From: Limnomonas spitsbergensis
Lineage: Eukaryota > Chlorophyta > Chlorophyceae > Chlamydomonadales
DNA: 64,000 nucleotides
NCBI GenBank assembly: GCA_037349105.1
Contig: JAYJMM010000063.1
Span: 124,001 to 188,000, forward strand
Direction of reading: 5' to 3'
Positions 1 through 11,387 of this stretch are shown in pieces (the first letter of the stretch is position 1; each line of letters opens with the position of its first letter). Made by a program: the position numbers and the translations under genes. The notes below the pieces were generated by a model. The model saw nothing but the letters and a program-made list of their open reading frames with translations. It was not told the origin of the DNA and searched no databases.

Positions 1-1798
1 ACCTCCCCCTCCCCTGCATCACCTGCTGCGCGACCAGGCTGTAGAAGCCCATGGACACCTTGCTGGTATCATCAATGACACCCAGCACGGCCATGGTGGG
101 CAGCAGGTAGGTCAGCACCACAAACAGCACCGCCAGCAGCATGGCGCGCGGCAGGGTGCGGCCCGGACGGTCCACTTCACCCGCCAGGGTGGACACGCGG
201 TCCCACATGTTGAGGTTCCAGAACATGACGTTGATGAAGGTGGCCCAATCCACCTTGTCCAAGTCAACCTGCAAGAAACACGGAGTAGCAGCGGAGGAAT
301 CGTATCCATGTCCATGAGTGCATCTTGAGCTGATGCCTCCTCCAAGTCTCATGCCATAGACACAAATAAACGAAGGTAGGCTCCCACTTGACCGGCCTTC
401 AACCCCACCCCTCACCCACCCACCTGCTCCCCATCATTCCGTCCCCCCTACCCCGCTCCCTACCTTGAGCCAGTTGCTGGTCTTGATGGCGGGTATGCAC
501 AGCAAAGTAAGGATGATGAACGGGACCAGAATCACGATGACAGCGGTGAGGATGGTGTGGCCTACCACCGTGAGGCCGCGGTAGTTGAGGTAGGAGAGGC
601 TCAGGGCTAGACTGAACAGAAAGATCCTGGAGGCAGAGGAAAGCAGCGGCCTTCAGGGCTGGCAAGACATTTGCAACTTTATGGCAGGTGCCATGCAACC
701 CTATCTGAGCACATTCATTTGTAGTTAAAAACGCATGCGAGCAACTAAATGAAGTCCCTCAGACACTATAATCCAAAATCCCATGCGAGCAAGTACCCGG
801 TTCAGGAAGAGCCTCGGACACTGTTATCACTCACACCCTTATCTAGCCTTCACCGAGCTGCGGGGAAAATATCTCGAGGTTTGCCGCGAGGATGACCGGG
901 TACACGCTGCAAGCAAATGAGCGGGACGGAGCGACAGCCTGGATTGCAGCGCCACATCGCCAAGCAGGCGCGCCTTGTGAAGACAGGCCCCATGGTAGCA
1001 GGCTCGCCCAGGACCGGGGTGTTCAGAGAGGACAGGCAAGTCAGGAGCATGAATCCAAACCGGAGATTGTTCGTACCCGTTATCTGTGACGCCACTCAGC
1101 CAGGACCAGAAGCCTACCTGTGGGAGGCACACGCGTCACCTTTAGAAGGGATGATTCGCCCAACCAGCAGATGGCACACTGATTTCCCAGACACTGGATG
1201 ACAGTTACGGAGCAGCGGGCACATTCTGCAGACTAGGAAATCCAGTGTGCCCTGTTGGTGGAACTTTTTGGCAACAGTACTGTGCCAGAGTCCTAGAGAG
1301 GCATTCAGACAGCAGCTTTACCCTTTTCTCCAGAGCCGCAAGCTCCTTTATATGATGACATACCGTAATGAACCTGCTGTAATACCCTTGCTCTCCCTTG
1401 TGGATGCATGCAGGTCTCTTTGTCGCACCTGGAAGCCCCACATGGGCCCAAATGCAGCCGTGACCCATGCAACATATCCGCTGTTCTCAGGAAAGGCGGT
1501 GGCTAGCTCTGCTGTCATTAATGCCTCGGGCACAGACCAGATGAGTGAGAAACCGATGAAACCTAGAATACACTGCAGAGGTCCAGCTGCATTGATAGCG
1601 TCCTGTGAGGACATCACAGGATAATCAAAGAGACACACTTAAGGATGAGTGGCTCGTGAATCACACCTCTGTTCCGAAAGGGCCACCAGAAACTTCGAAA
1701 AAGATTAGCATGACCAAAGGCAGGAGCTTCAAAGGCTTGATATCCATCTTTGGAGATTCCGGTACTGGCGGCAGAGAGCATGCAGGATCAGATGGCAT
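1..1798 (-). CDS. Polyamine/amino-acid transporter, PUT-type APC permease (partial)
   Basis: Polytopic membrane transporter of the APC superfamily, closest to the plant polyamine uptake (PUT/LAT-like) group. Exons (right to left): 1798-1667, 1602-1429, 1117-1077, 906-854, 626-464, 268 to the left edge, where the 3' part is cut off. The start at 1798 gives an N-terminus [17 protein letters not shown], followed by the family signature [12 protein letters not shown] at the first exon end. Then come AAGPL...[36 protein letters not shown] and [16 protein letters not shown], all typical of PUT proteins in this order. The junction between the 906-854 and 626-464 exons does not keep phase, so a small exon may be missing there. 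Family membership is clear; the substrate (polyamine or amino acid) is inferred from family only. It is divergent from the phosducin-like gene. Confidence 0.85.
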
Positions 1799-2236
1799 TT
1801 TGAATCAGTTGCTGAAATCGCGAGGGAGTCAAATTGCCAAAGGTTCGATTCTCCCCTCCTATGAAGCCCTTGTTAAGAGAGCGACAGCAAATGAAATCGG
1901 CTTGCAGTGTAAAGAGGACAGTGGAACATATTCGAAATAATCCGACCGCCCCCGCAAGCGCATGCATTTCGCCTTCGCCAGTTCGTCATATCAGACATCA
2001 CACCCTGCATCACACTACCAGCGACGAAACCAGCTCCGAAACCAAGACGTCGTTTTCCCCCTCCGAGATACCTTCCGTTGCTCTAAAATCTCCTTACAAC
2101 GCACCTGTATTAGTACAATCATGGAGGGTTACCTGAACACGGTAATCCTGTCGCGGCAATTTGGTTCAGTGGCGACAGGCCTGAGTGACTTTGCACTACC
2201 GTTATGCACAGTATGATTCACACACTCGTCCATAAC
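1799..2236. promoter_or_regulatory. Divergent intergenic region, transporter / phosducin-like gene
   Basis: 438 bases between two outward-facing start codons. No TATA element or known motif stands out. The region must hold both promoters and 5' UTRs. A possible alternative first exon of the right-hand gene begins with the ATG at 2121. Confidence 0.5.
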
Positions 2237-4094
2237 ATGCAGGTCTACCGTGGTGATCCATCCGCGACTACTGAGTGGGATGATATTCAACGCAAGCTGG
2301 GGAACCTTCCAGCTAAGGATCCTGCATGGAAACCTGACGCATTTGTCCCTGAAGAAGAGGTTAAGAAGGATAAAGACTGGATTGACAGGAAAGATGAGGT
2401 GCGCATTTAATAGAGAACATGAGCATGACATTTAGCCCTGCACATTGACCCTAAGAGATCATGAGCATGACAGCCAGCTCTGCACATTGGCCCCTAAAGA
2501 TCATGAGCATGTCATCCAGCTCTGCACCCTGGCCCTTAGAGATCATGAGCATGACAGCCAGCCCTGCACCTTGGCCCTCGTAACTGCATGCCATGCGTCC
2601 TCAGGAGGAGCTTTCTGATCTAGAGGACGAATTTGAAAATGATCGATTCATGGAGGAATATAGGTGAGCACATGGCATGAATCCATGGTACTGTCGACAG
2701 GAGATATTTAAGGCCTGCCAGGCCATGAACTGAAGTCTGATGCACGTTCCATGCTTCCATATTGCCCTCAATCGCTTGCAAGCAATATAGGTCATGGCCT
2801 CATTGCAACCCTTGGCTCTATCGCACCTCCTTCCATGCCATTGAAAGAACCCGGTGGAGGCATGGAAGACAATTTACTACCTCCCAAGCCATTAGATTGA
2901 AGTTGCCACCCATGCCTTTCAGACTGAAGAGGATTCAAGAACTGCAGAATGCATCTCGGAAACCGAGGTTTGGAACCGTGGAGGAAATCCGTGGAAGCGA
3001 GTTTGTGCAGAAGGTCACCAATGCAGGGCCCGACGTCCACGTTGTCGTTCACTTGTACAAGGATGGGTGAGTGAAGATGCCCCCCCCATAGAGGCATTAG
3101 GACGAATATGGGCAGCCAGACATCACCCCTCACATTTGTTGCTCATGCGGTTCTTCTTTGGGTGCCTAAATGCCAATTTCAGGAAGCTACCAGGTCAAAG
3201 ACCAGGTTAAGGACCAGGTCATTCTGCAAAATTACCAGAATTGTGTGGTAATCTTGCCGTCATTGACTGAAAGAGATGAGGGTTCAAGATTGGGAATTGG
3301 GCCAACTGAAGTCGAGGCCTGCACGGAACTGGTTTTCAAACCAAAGGAGGGGAAAGGAAAGTTGCATCCCTCAATTATTTACAATGCCTTTCACAAAACA
3401 TGCTGACAATGCCCTTACTGCAGGCATGCTGGAAGTGCCATGATCGGACAATATATAGAGCAGCTGGCCGCCAAGTACACAAGCACGAAATTCTTACGAA
3501 TAGTCAGCACAGGTATGTTTGGCATCTGTTTTCCTGCTTCAGGAGGAAAAAAATTTGTAACAGTCCTGTTTGATTGCTGATAAACTCATGCCGAGCCCCT
3601 GAAGATGGCGTCACATTTGATATTATTTAGATATTTGCCATCATATTATTTTTGTTTCTCTGCAGACTGCATCCAGAAGTACCCGGACAGCAACCTGCCC
3701 ACCTTGCTGCTATACTATGATGGGAGCTGCAGCAAGCATTTAGTGGGCTTGACTGCCATGGGAGGACCCAGGACAAGCCCTGAACGTAAGTGTCTACAGA
3801 CATTCTTATGAGGCCTCTTGAGATATTATCGGCCAAGTTTTGGAGCAGCCGGCTGCCTAGCACTTCAGCATAAAATATATTCCTCACGGCCTATGTTACC
3901 CAGTCAGTATCTGAAGTGTGTCATGCCTTGCAGAGGTTGCGCTTATCCTCAACACATTTGGGAGTTTTTGCACGGCCAGCGGTGAAGATGGGGAGGTCGA
4001 GGAGCAGGCACAAGTGCGGAGTCTGGTGCAGCGCATTGTGGAACAACGCGTGGAGCAAGCCGAGAAGGATGCAAGCAGTGACTTTGAGGACTGA
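2237..4094 (+). CDS. PDCL3: Phosducin-like protein 3 (thioredoxin-fold chaperonin cofactor)
   Basis: Cytosolic co-chaperone of the phosducin-like/PLP3 group, which assists CCT-dependent folding of tubulin and actin. Six exons, 2237-2398, 2605-2663, 2923-3066, 3424-3512, 3666-3785 and 3934-4094, join in phase to 244 codons. Diagnostic segments in order: TEWDDIQRKLGNLP, EELSDLEDEFENDRFMEEYR, FGTVEEIRGSEFVQKVTNAG, VVVHLYKDG, TKFLRIVSTDC, YPDSNLPTLLLYYDG, LVGLTAMGG, and an acidic tail ending in DFED. They match the plant PLP3 layout, with a thioredoxin-like domain over about residues 75-195. The usual short Ile-Pro stretch after LYKDG is replaced by HAGSAMIG. The ATG at 2237 is used; an ATG at 2121 spliced onto the same exon is an alternative. 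Intron 1 holds a small minisatellite. Confidence 0.9.
2416..2580. repeat. Tandem repeat in PDCL3 intron 1, about 46-48 bp unit
   Basis: Four imperfect copies built on 'gatcatgagcatgac' followed by 'cagctctgcacattggccc'. It lies wholly within the first intron and does not disturb the splice sites. Confidence 0.85.
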
Positions 4095-4463
4095 TGGGAT
4101 GGTACTGACTCTGCAGCAAAGTGTGTTGCGTGTACCCTCAGATTGCACCAGGGTGAGAGGGATGAATGATGTGTGGATATTTGAGAGGACTCGCGCAGCC
4201 AGAAAACTACATACCCTATTACATAAATATACTAATACATCCATAAAGGGATGTCTATGTTTCCAAATTTCCAGAAGGAAGCAGGTCACAGCCTCACATG
4301 ACGTGTTGATCACATAATTCATATCCCAGTAACCATACGAACGTTTAAATTAATGATGCCATTAAAATAGGCGTCATGCTTTCAAGCACAAGCAAGACAA
4401 ATGCATGGCCTTCAGGATGAAAACGATGGGATGGCAGAGAAGTAAATGAAAACCACGGGTACT
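4095..4463. other. Convergent intergenic region
   Basis: 369 bases between the stop codons of the phosducin-like gene (+) and the MORN gene (-). It holds the 3' UTRs. No further gene or repeat is visible. Confidence 0.6.
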
Positions 4464-7152
4464 TCAGTGTGTTGGTTCGACCAGCTTAGCAAGCATTGCC
4501 GCCTCCCCTAATTTAGGTTGGTTGGGAGACTGCCACGTCCCTGTCTTGTAATTCCCTGCCTGCAGCAAGTGTGTCCGGGTGAAGTAGTGGGCGCCCTCCA
4601 CAGGTGACAGCGCCTTGTCGAAGCTGCCATGGAACATGGAGCCGTCTTTGAGGACCCAGCGCCCCTTCGTGAAACAGCCTTCAGCCCAATCACCAACAAG
4701 CTGGCAGCCGACATCCTGCACATGATCATTTAGTCATTACTTTGTTATCGAATTGGGTTCAAGGTATGGAAGGTATGGAAGTTGCCAACGAGCTCGAGGT
4801 TGAAAGCATGCCCTATGTAAATGCTCTGGTGCTGGTGTTCTTGCAGGTGCCGGGGTCCATTATGTGCAATATTTGAGCTAGACAGAGATCAAGATAGGGC
4901 TTCTGATGACAGGTCCCAAAACCGATAACCAAGTTATGAGGCTGTAGGTGGGCCATAAATACTCCATGCACTTTGCTACACTCTGAATACTGGTGGCAAT
5001 CCAAAATCCCTCAAAATAGCTGATTGAAAAAACTGGCCTTATTGATCAGCCGCGGGGGGCCCCAAGGATCCCAGCCCGGAACATAGGTCTGCGGCCACCT
5101 ACAGCGCCTGGTTTAAGCCTACGGCGGGTCAACGACCTTTCACCTCTGGGCCCTGCTCAAAAGGCTCGGCCGCATGGGCACCCAACCGATCGGTTGGGAG
5201 GAAAGAAACTAAAGTACCGGCCAGTTGGTCAGAAAAACTACGTGTGCTCGAGTGGACACAAATTAGCGGCTTGGCGCGGCCAGACAGCCCACACAAGACG
5301 GCGGTGCAGCGGTCAGCAGGGTGAGACATGCTGCTGCCAACCATGTTGGGTAAGGGACAGTGCTGTGCCAATTACGGTCCTTACCGTGGCTGCATTGCGT
5401 AGCTGAGTTTCAGTCGCTGTAAATATAAGTCAAAGTCAGCTGCATTTACCAGTAAGGGACTGTAATTACAAACACGATTTCTGGATTACGGCGCAATGGC
5501 ACTGCACTGGTTAGGGAGCATGTGGAGGGCATGCTACATGCTTGCTTCCTACCAATCTGCCATCAAGGGGCTAAGGGAGATCGTGAGGTTAAAGGAGCAG
5601 GGGTGGCCGGGTGGGCAGGCCCTCCGGACGGGGCCACAGACCTCAAACAGGTGTACGGGGGCAGCTATGGGTGGGAGGCCCTAGCTTTTATGGAAGACGT
5701 GGCCGAACTTATGGACTTTTTGCTTTGTACCTGGGCATGCTAGGGTGGGATGCCCTGGCTTTTGTAAAGGACGTGGTAGATATTGTTGAGGCGAAGACGT
5801 TCCAGAGCTCGGGGTTTCCTTTGACCGACTTTTCCCCAGCCTCTGATGTGCCCCTTTATTTATTTCCCTTCTTTCCTTGTTTTCCTGACTGACTGACCTG
5901 GCTGTTTGTCTTTCTTCAACTGATTAGTTGGGCGCCCTCGTGACCAAGCCCTTTTGAGCGGTGCCCAGAGGTGTGACATCATTGACTTGAGGACTCTTCA
6001 GGGGCTGGGGAGCTGGAATTTTCCTTTTCCTGGTATATTTCCGTTTCGTTCAAACGGAAAGTTGGACTCCGATGTGGCTAAGCCTTTTTGAGCAGGTCCA
6101 AGAGCTGTAACATAATTGAGATGCCTCATCCTCATATCACATGACTCATTGACTCCCCACAGCGACCGGTACTTGTTATGATCCCGGAAGGAGCATTGCA
6201 ATTTTGATGGTAGATGAAAGTTTTGAGAAGTCTTATCCTGTCCCACTCATGTGTTTGAGTTAAACTCTTAAGCTTACCTTATAGTGGTACATGCCGGGTC
6301 CCTCACGCCTTCCCAGCCTTGAATTGGCCCTCGTAGATATCTCCATTGCCATACACATATCTCCCGCTTCCCTCCATCTGGTCCTCCACGAATTCACCTG
6401 GTTATGAGTGTCCATGGGTCTGTCATACACTCGTCATACCACACATACCAGCCAGATAGGAGCTCAAAGCCAGGGAAAGATTTCCGGGTCTATTAATGGG
6501 AGCTGCTGAGCTGGATTGTAAAATATTGCATGCAGGGGTTTAGAACAGTGCATACCCGCTGGGCCCTGCTGACCGCTCGGCCGCCTGGGGCTGGTAGGGA
6601 ATGACTGAGCTCAATTCCAGCCTGGACCATGGTGCAGCCATGCCATCCTCCTATGTGTAGAACGGTGCATGCCCACTGGACCCTGCTGAACGCTCGGCTG
6701 CGTGGGGCTGGAACATGGAACCCGGCTTGCAGGTGTGAACCACAATCTGCTGTGGCTCACCTTCGTAGAAGCTTTTGTTTGGCATGGTGAGTTTTGCCTT
6801 GCCATGCTTCTTGTTATCCACGTAGGGCCCTTGATACACGGCTCCATGGCTCCATGTGTAGGTGCCCTCTCCTTCTCGCTTACCATTCACCATGCTGCCT
6901 TCAAACATGTCGCCAGGCTTCTCATCCTCATCCTCGTCTATCGCTAGAGGAGGGGGATACTTCATCACGCCCTGGAAGACAAGGTATACGTAATATGACT
7001 GGAGGGAATGGAACCCGCTCGACACTGTCGCCTTGCTGTAGATATAAAGGCACCTTTCCGTGCGGTAGACCCTCTTCACTGAAAGGCCCTGGCGCTGCAG
7101 CCTCTTTGTCCATGAACCACATTGGCGTAGGGGGATCCTCGTCGTCTGCCAT
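4464..7152 (-). CDS. MORN-repeat protein, radial-spoke RSP1-like, with a one-base frameshift
   Basis: Exons 7152-7054, 6971-6761, 6397-6278 and 4715-4464. The N-terminus is MADDEDPPTPMWFMDKE. It is followed by MORN units (GSMVNGKREGEGTYTW, GPYVDNKKHGKAKLTMPN, GEFVEDQMEGSGRYVYGNGD, then EGPGMYHYK) and a YKDVGCQLVGDW segment resembling the end of the MORN block in radial-spoke protein RSP1. The C-terminal part (KGRWVLKDGSMFHGSF) has no clear assignment. The third exon has one extra base near 6305-6312: the frame reads GKA-stop, while the next frame continues perfectly as REGPGMYHYK to a good donor. Removing one base gives 226 codons with all phases matching. The last intron (4716-6277) is large and filled with repeat copies. 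An axonemal role is inferred only from similarity. Confidence 0.7.
5117..6125. mobile_element. Dispersed retroelement fragments in MORN intron
   Basis: At least three copies of one repeat end lie here. One is inverted at 5117-5215 (contains CTGGGCCCTGCTCAAAAGGC). A forward copy at 5500-5995 ends in ...GCCCAGAGGTGTGACATCATTG. A second forward end lies at 6057-6125. The 5500-5995 copy carries coding relics in several frames: HVEGMLHACF, then GWEALAFMEDV and GWDALAFVKDVVDIVEA. They match relics at 24.1-24.4 kb. The HVE..LHACF..C pattern resembles the Cys/His finger near the end of LINE reverse transcriptases, so a non-LTR origin is suggested but not proven. The two opposite ends could also be read as terminal inverted repeats of a DNA element. 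Confidence 0.5.
6540..6720. repeat. Dispersed repeat, two copies in MORN intron/exon 2 flank
   Basis: Two tandem partial copies of a dispersed unit: 'gtgcatacccgctgggccct' followed by gctgaccgctcggccgcctg and ggctggtagggaatgact. The same unit recurs at 23553-23625 and 56258-56330. Its core GGGCCCTGCT..GCTCGGCCGCGTGGG overlaps the repeat-end family at 5.1 and 23.9 kb, so these may be diverged members of one family. Confidence 0.7.
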
Positions 7153-7839
7153 TTTCTTGAATGAAGTTTTGGTAACTATGAAGGCAAATCAATTGTGCGA
7201 TGGGGAAGCGGGTGAAAGGTGAAGGTGATACCATCTACCTGACGTGGTCTAAGGACTTACAACTCGGGTCTCACAAATCATGGACATGGCAGGCCGGCCA
7301 AAAACGTGTAGAATCCTGTTACCAAGGATGCCTAAGCTACAGGTTAGCAGGGGTAAGGTAGGATCGTAAACTGTTACAAAAATACTATCTGAACCAAGTC
7401 AATCATGTTCAAGTGCCAAAACTGCATGCAGGCTTTCCAACTGGGGAAGAGGTACCCAATGCTGACTACCGGTAGTAACTGGCCTTGCATGGATACGGTC
7501 AGCACCACATGCAGGGACCTCACGCATTGCAAGAACTTTTGGTATACCGTACTCCGATAGACTATGAGGACATCAATTGTCAGAATCGACACCATCGTGT
7601 CAAAAAACGGCCATACCGTATGGGCCAGTAAATGTACAACACTGGTAGTCAGTTCACACCAGCACTCAGCTTGAGATTGCTCTCTTCTAATAGGCAAACG
7701 GCAAATGATGCATGCATTTCGTAGTGATTGCTACATCAAATTTTCAACTTTCTGCTTCTAGAATAACCGGTACCTTGCGACGCGCTACTGAAGGGCTTCT
7801 TCAAACTTCAAAAATGATAACCATTCATCTCTCCAGCAT
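7153..7839. other. Intergenic region, promoter of MORN gene and 3' flank of CHI-like gene
   Basis: 687 bases between two minus-strand genes. No convincing ORF. One ACCGGTA copy at about 7766 lies inside it. Confidence 0.5.
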
Positions 7840-9722
7840 TCATCGTTTCAATATTGCCGCCAAGCTCTCGCCGAACGTTGCCTTCGCATCCGGAGCCACA
7901 GCATCTTGACCAATATAGATATCAAAAATAGACGAGCAGAGAGACGGGGAGATGATGGCGCCCCTCTGTCCAGAGAAAGGATACAAACAGGCACAATTGG
8001 TTATCCTTGATGAGTCGGTGGCAAGGAAATGAGCATGCTGGGGCAGCTCACCTCTTTTCCATCCACCTTCGTGATGAGCTTGGTCCCGTCCTGTATGAAG
8101 ACGATCTCGGTTCCCCGGACGAGCGTCACGCCATCAAACTGCTGCTTGAATAGATTCATGGTGGCGAGGTCCCCGGCCTACACACTCAATGCCATGCTCC
8201 CATATTAACCGTCAGCCCATGCATTATCAGATCCCACACAACAGCGGTTCAACGGGAATCAAGGTACAGTGAGGGAGTCAAACAATTACATGCATTTTGA
8301 AGGGAACACACCGGCTGAAAAACGCAATATTTTGCTCCAGTCTACCCCTAAATGGCGATCATTTTACCGATACGCCCATCAGTGTTTATTTAAACTTGTT
8401 TATTTAACGCGCAGCACACCTATTCAGGGGCTGCCAAGCAACCACCAGAGGGCCCACGGGGACGAAACATGGACTGGTGACCTAAGCAGCAGGGCTTACT
8501 GCACCTGACCTGCACGACTGCAGGCCGTGATGTAGTCAGCACCCGGATATTGCAGGGATGCCCACCAGCTATTTGTGCCATGAAGCAGATTCCCATTGCC
8601 AGCTGTGGTAGATTGAAGATCAACCCTGTCTGAGCATGTGTGGCAAACCTACCTGTCCGCTGCTAGGCACCCCTCTCACCTTGGTGAGCCTTGGTTCCAG
8701 CCTCTCCTGCAGGGCGTCTAAGAATTGATTGCGCTTCAATGAGCCGTAGCTGATGACCAGGCGCAGACTTTTCTCAAAGGAACCGTTGATCACGCCTGCA
8801 ACAGGGACAGAAATAATGCACATCTGAGGCCAGGGCGTGGGATCGACATTCCCATCGCTGGAGTCGCTAACAACGTTTCAGATTGTGGTAGCACGATACG
8901 GCATGATATGGATTGAAAGGTCACAAATGTAGCTGGATGACACTACCAAGGAAGTGCGATACGGCACGATATAGCTCAATACGGCACAGGTTAAGTCGGA
9001 CTGTGGTATCATATTTAGATGCTGCCGGATGAGTTGATGATGATGGCTGTATCACCATGCCCTGCAGCTAAGAGCAGGCCGTGCACTGGACCTCCAGCTA
9101 CCTGATGGAATGATGGAGCATGGCAGCAGGTCGCACCTTCAAACACCTTTTCATCTTTGCTGATGGCCTCCGCCGCAGAGTGCGCTGACAAGGACTTCTT
9201 TGCGGCAGACTCGTCCACATACACTCCCACAGCATAGATGTTCAAGTTCTTGATCCCCATAATCTTCTTTGCTCTCACCCTGCAGACAGCAAAGCACTGG
9301 TCACCTTCAATCAGGCAGTTGCCCTACAAATCGGTACCTTGGCGGCATGCACATGGTTGGTCATCCTGCCAGCCCAGCTGGCAATGAGGCATAGACCAGA
9401 GGCGTTTTACCATTAAATTCCCATCATCGCTTTCATTATTATCCTCATGAGGCACGCACCCTAAGCCAGCGAGGCTCGAGCACGGCTTGGCCTTGTTGCA
9501 CAGTTCTGAAGGAAATTCGAAGCCGGTGTGTGGCTCCTTTCTCGTATTCGCGCTGAGGCCAGGGGCACCTAAACTATTCAGGATATTCGCTGATATGCTG
9601 GCGAAAGGAGAGACGGCTTGCGATGCCACGCGCAGACGGAAATCGGATCTGCACAGACCGGTACCTCCGTCACTACGCGGCTCCTCATGGATATGGAAAC
9701 CAGGGTGAGCCTGAAACTTCAT
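7840..9722 (-). CDS. Chalcone-isomerase-fold protein, fatty-acid-binding (FAP-like)
   Basis: Five exons, 9722-9460, 9279-9137, 8795-8680, 8177-8052 and 7965-7840, join in phase to 257 codons. Signature segments: TGFEFPSELC, GLGVRAKKIMGIKNLNIYAVGVYVD across the first junction, SLRLVISYGSL, RNQFLDALQERLEPRL, FKQQFDGVTLVRGTEIVF, and a terminal GAIISPSLCSSIFDIYIG. This is the layout of non-catalytic CHI-fold proteins (plant FAP1-3), which bind fatty acids in plastids, rather than of flavonoid-pathway chalcone isomerase. Roughly the first 70 residues (FRLRVASQAVSPFASISAN) are Ser/Ala/Arg-rich and could be a plastid transit peptide. It is divergent from the ferredoxin gene, with 188 bases between the start codons. 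Plastid lipid function is inferred from the family. Confidence 0.85.
8880..9012. repeat. Dispersed GCCGTAT-rich repeat in CHI-like intron 2
   Basis: About 130 bases with repeated cgatacggca / gccgtat words and flanks containing ggtagcac and tgtggtatc. A related copy in the opposite orientation lies at 55078-55213. A short MITE-like element is likely. Confidence 0.5.
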
Positions 9723-9909
9723 GACGGATGAGATTGCGCTAGGGCCTCTCCAGACGTTGCACTACTGACCGTCCGCATCCGTGACCGTTGCTACCGATGC
9801 ATTTCGGGCAGACAGGCCCTACCGGTATATTCAGGAACGGTCGAAAACGGTGTGGACATTTCTATGATGAGACAGAGTGGGCCTCCTCACAGTGAAAATA
9901 CCTTTTGTT
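9723..9909. promoter_or_regulatory. Bidirectional promoter, CHI-like / ferredoxin
   Basis: 187 bases between divergent start codons, so promoters and both 5' UTRs must be compressed here unless upstream exons exist. It contains a perfect TACCGGTA at 9820-9827. Confidence 0.55.
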
Positions 9910-10822
9910 ATGCTGCTGAACACAAGATCTTTGAAATCCTGGCCTGTTAGACTAGATCTCCCGGGCCACGATGTTGCATGCCACCAGTTGCATGCCAGTA
10001 CCGGTACCATGCGTCACTCAGCAACTTCTGTCCGGGGGCGTGTAAAATCTGCACACGCCGACAGCAATGGAAGCACCGTTACTTCAACAAATGGCAAGGA
10101 AATAATCATGGTGAACTTCCTAAATTCTGAGCTGAGCACTCATGCGGCTCCTGGAGAAGACTTTCTTGCGGTGTTCCAGAGAGCTGGGGTGTCCGTCACA
10201 CTAGGCTGCTGCAGTGGCAGCTGTGGAGTGTGTGAGGTGAGTATATCTGCTTAAGATCTCATGTACTGGTCGCAGGTTGGTGCGCTCTACCATGTAGCCA
10301 CAAGCATGCATAGATTGAACGTGATGTGTGGAGGCCATGGACTCATGGAGGAAGTGTTGAGATGTGTAGTCCATCCTCCTCCGGATGCATACGATACAGC
10401 TGCAATAAATAATCGCCACTCCACTTTGTCTATCTAATTATTTCAGATGGAGATTACCCAACATGACGGCAGTGAATCTTCAACTTCTGTTATCAGGACT
10501 TGTATTGCCAAGGTGAGACTTCTATTTGTGAACGTTCCATGGACCTCTTGCTTCAGGAAGTTGTGACCTGCACTGTCTTTGTCCTGGGGATAAGCAACAA
10601 GGGCATGGGCGCACCAGCGGTCGTTGGTCATGTTTGTACCTACTGTAAACCAGTGTCTTTGTGCCACATGCATAATTGCCCGATAATTGCCCCAGTCCAA
10701 GCGCACTTCTCTGCTACTGCATCAATATATGAGGGCTGTCCATTTTCCTTGCAAAACAGGTTCCTGCAGGCTGCAGCCGTTTGGACATCTCAGAGCTGGA
10801 GGATGAAATATGGGGAAGCTAA
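9910..10822 (+). CDS. Plant-type [2Fe-2S] ferredoxin-like protein
   Basis: Three exons, 9910-10236, 10447-10512 and 10760-10822, give 151 codons in phase. The cluster-binding loop reads GCCSGSCGVCE, giving the C-x4-C-x2-C spacing, and the fourth ligand is Cys in RTCIAKVPAG. Upstream HAAPGEDFLAVFQRAGVSVTLG is typical of the beta-grasp fold. The first 60-70 residues are rich in Arg/Ser/His and lack the fold, consistent with an organelle transit peptide, probably plastid. The C-terminus ends SELEDEIWGS. It serves as a one-electron carrier; the partner cannot be deduced, and the C-terminus is shorter and more divergent than in photosynthetic PetF. The start used is the first in-frame ATG after an upstream stop at 9868. 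Confidence 0.82.
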
Positions 10823-11387
10823 GCTGGTGGGAATGACGGGCACTGTGCTTGATTTGGCAAAGCATCCAGCCTGATTTGCATTGCCGATTGCTCTGTAGTT
10901 TTGCGTCTTTGTACCCAGGAAGCAAAGGGGGAGACAAGTGGCAGCCAGTATGAGGGACACAAGAGCGAACGCCAAAGGTCTCACATACTATACAAGACAC
11001 ACCAGATAAACGGATAGCATCATGAGTTTTGTTCTTAGCCTACCATATACCGGCACTGTTTATGATTTTCTTTTTAATGAGATATTACTCACATGTTCTT
11101 CTTTCTTCACCTCGAAAGCCATGCTTTGATTTATGCGTTACAAAGGGATGGAACCCTGGCAAATATTCACATTTAATTGCGATGTATATCTCCATGACCG
11201 CTGGGAATTCAGACGGTACCAATCAATTTGAAATACCATTACGTTAGTGCTCAAAAAAAGTTCGAGGCATTTGCTGATAGCCCTCTCAATCTGATCCTCT
11301 TTCATAAATTCATCCCAGGTGTTACCAGCAATAATAGTATTTCCATGCCTTAAGTATTAGGCTCTATCACAAATACTTAAAGCTTTG
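10823..11387. other. Convergent intergenic region
   Basis: 565 bases between the ferredoxin stop and the RRP41 stop. AT-richer than the flanks. No gene-like signal seen. Confidence 0.55.

Noticed and set aside
3916..4322. 133-codon ORFs on both strands
   Set aside because: They overlap the last PDCL3 exon and its 3' UTR in other frames; no splice or family support.
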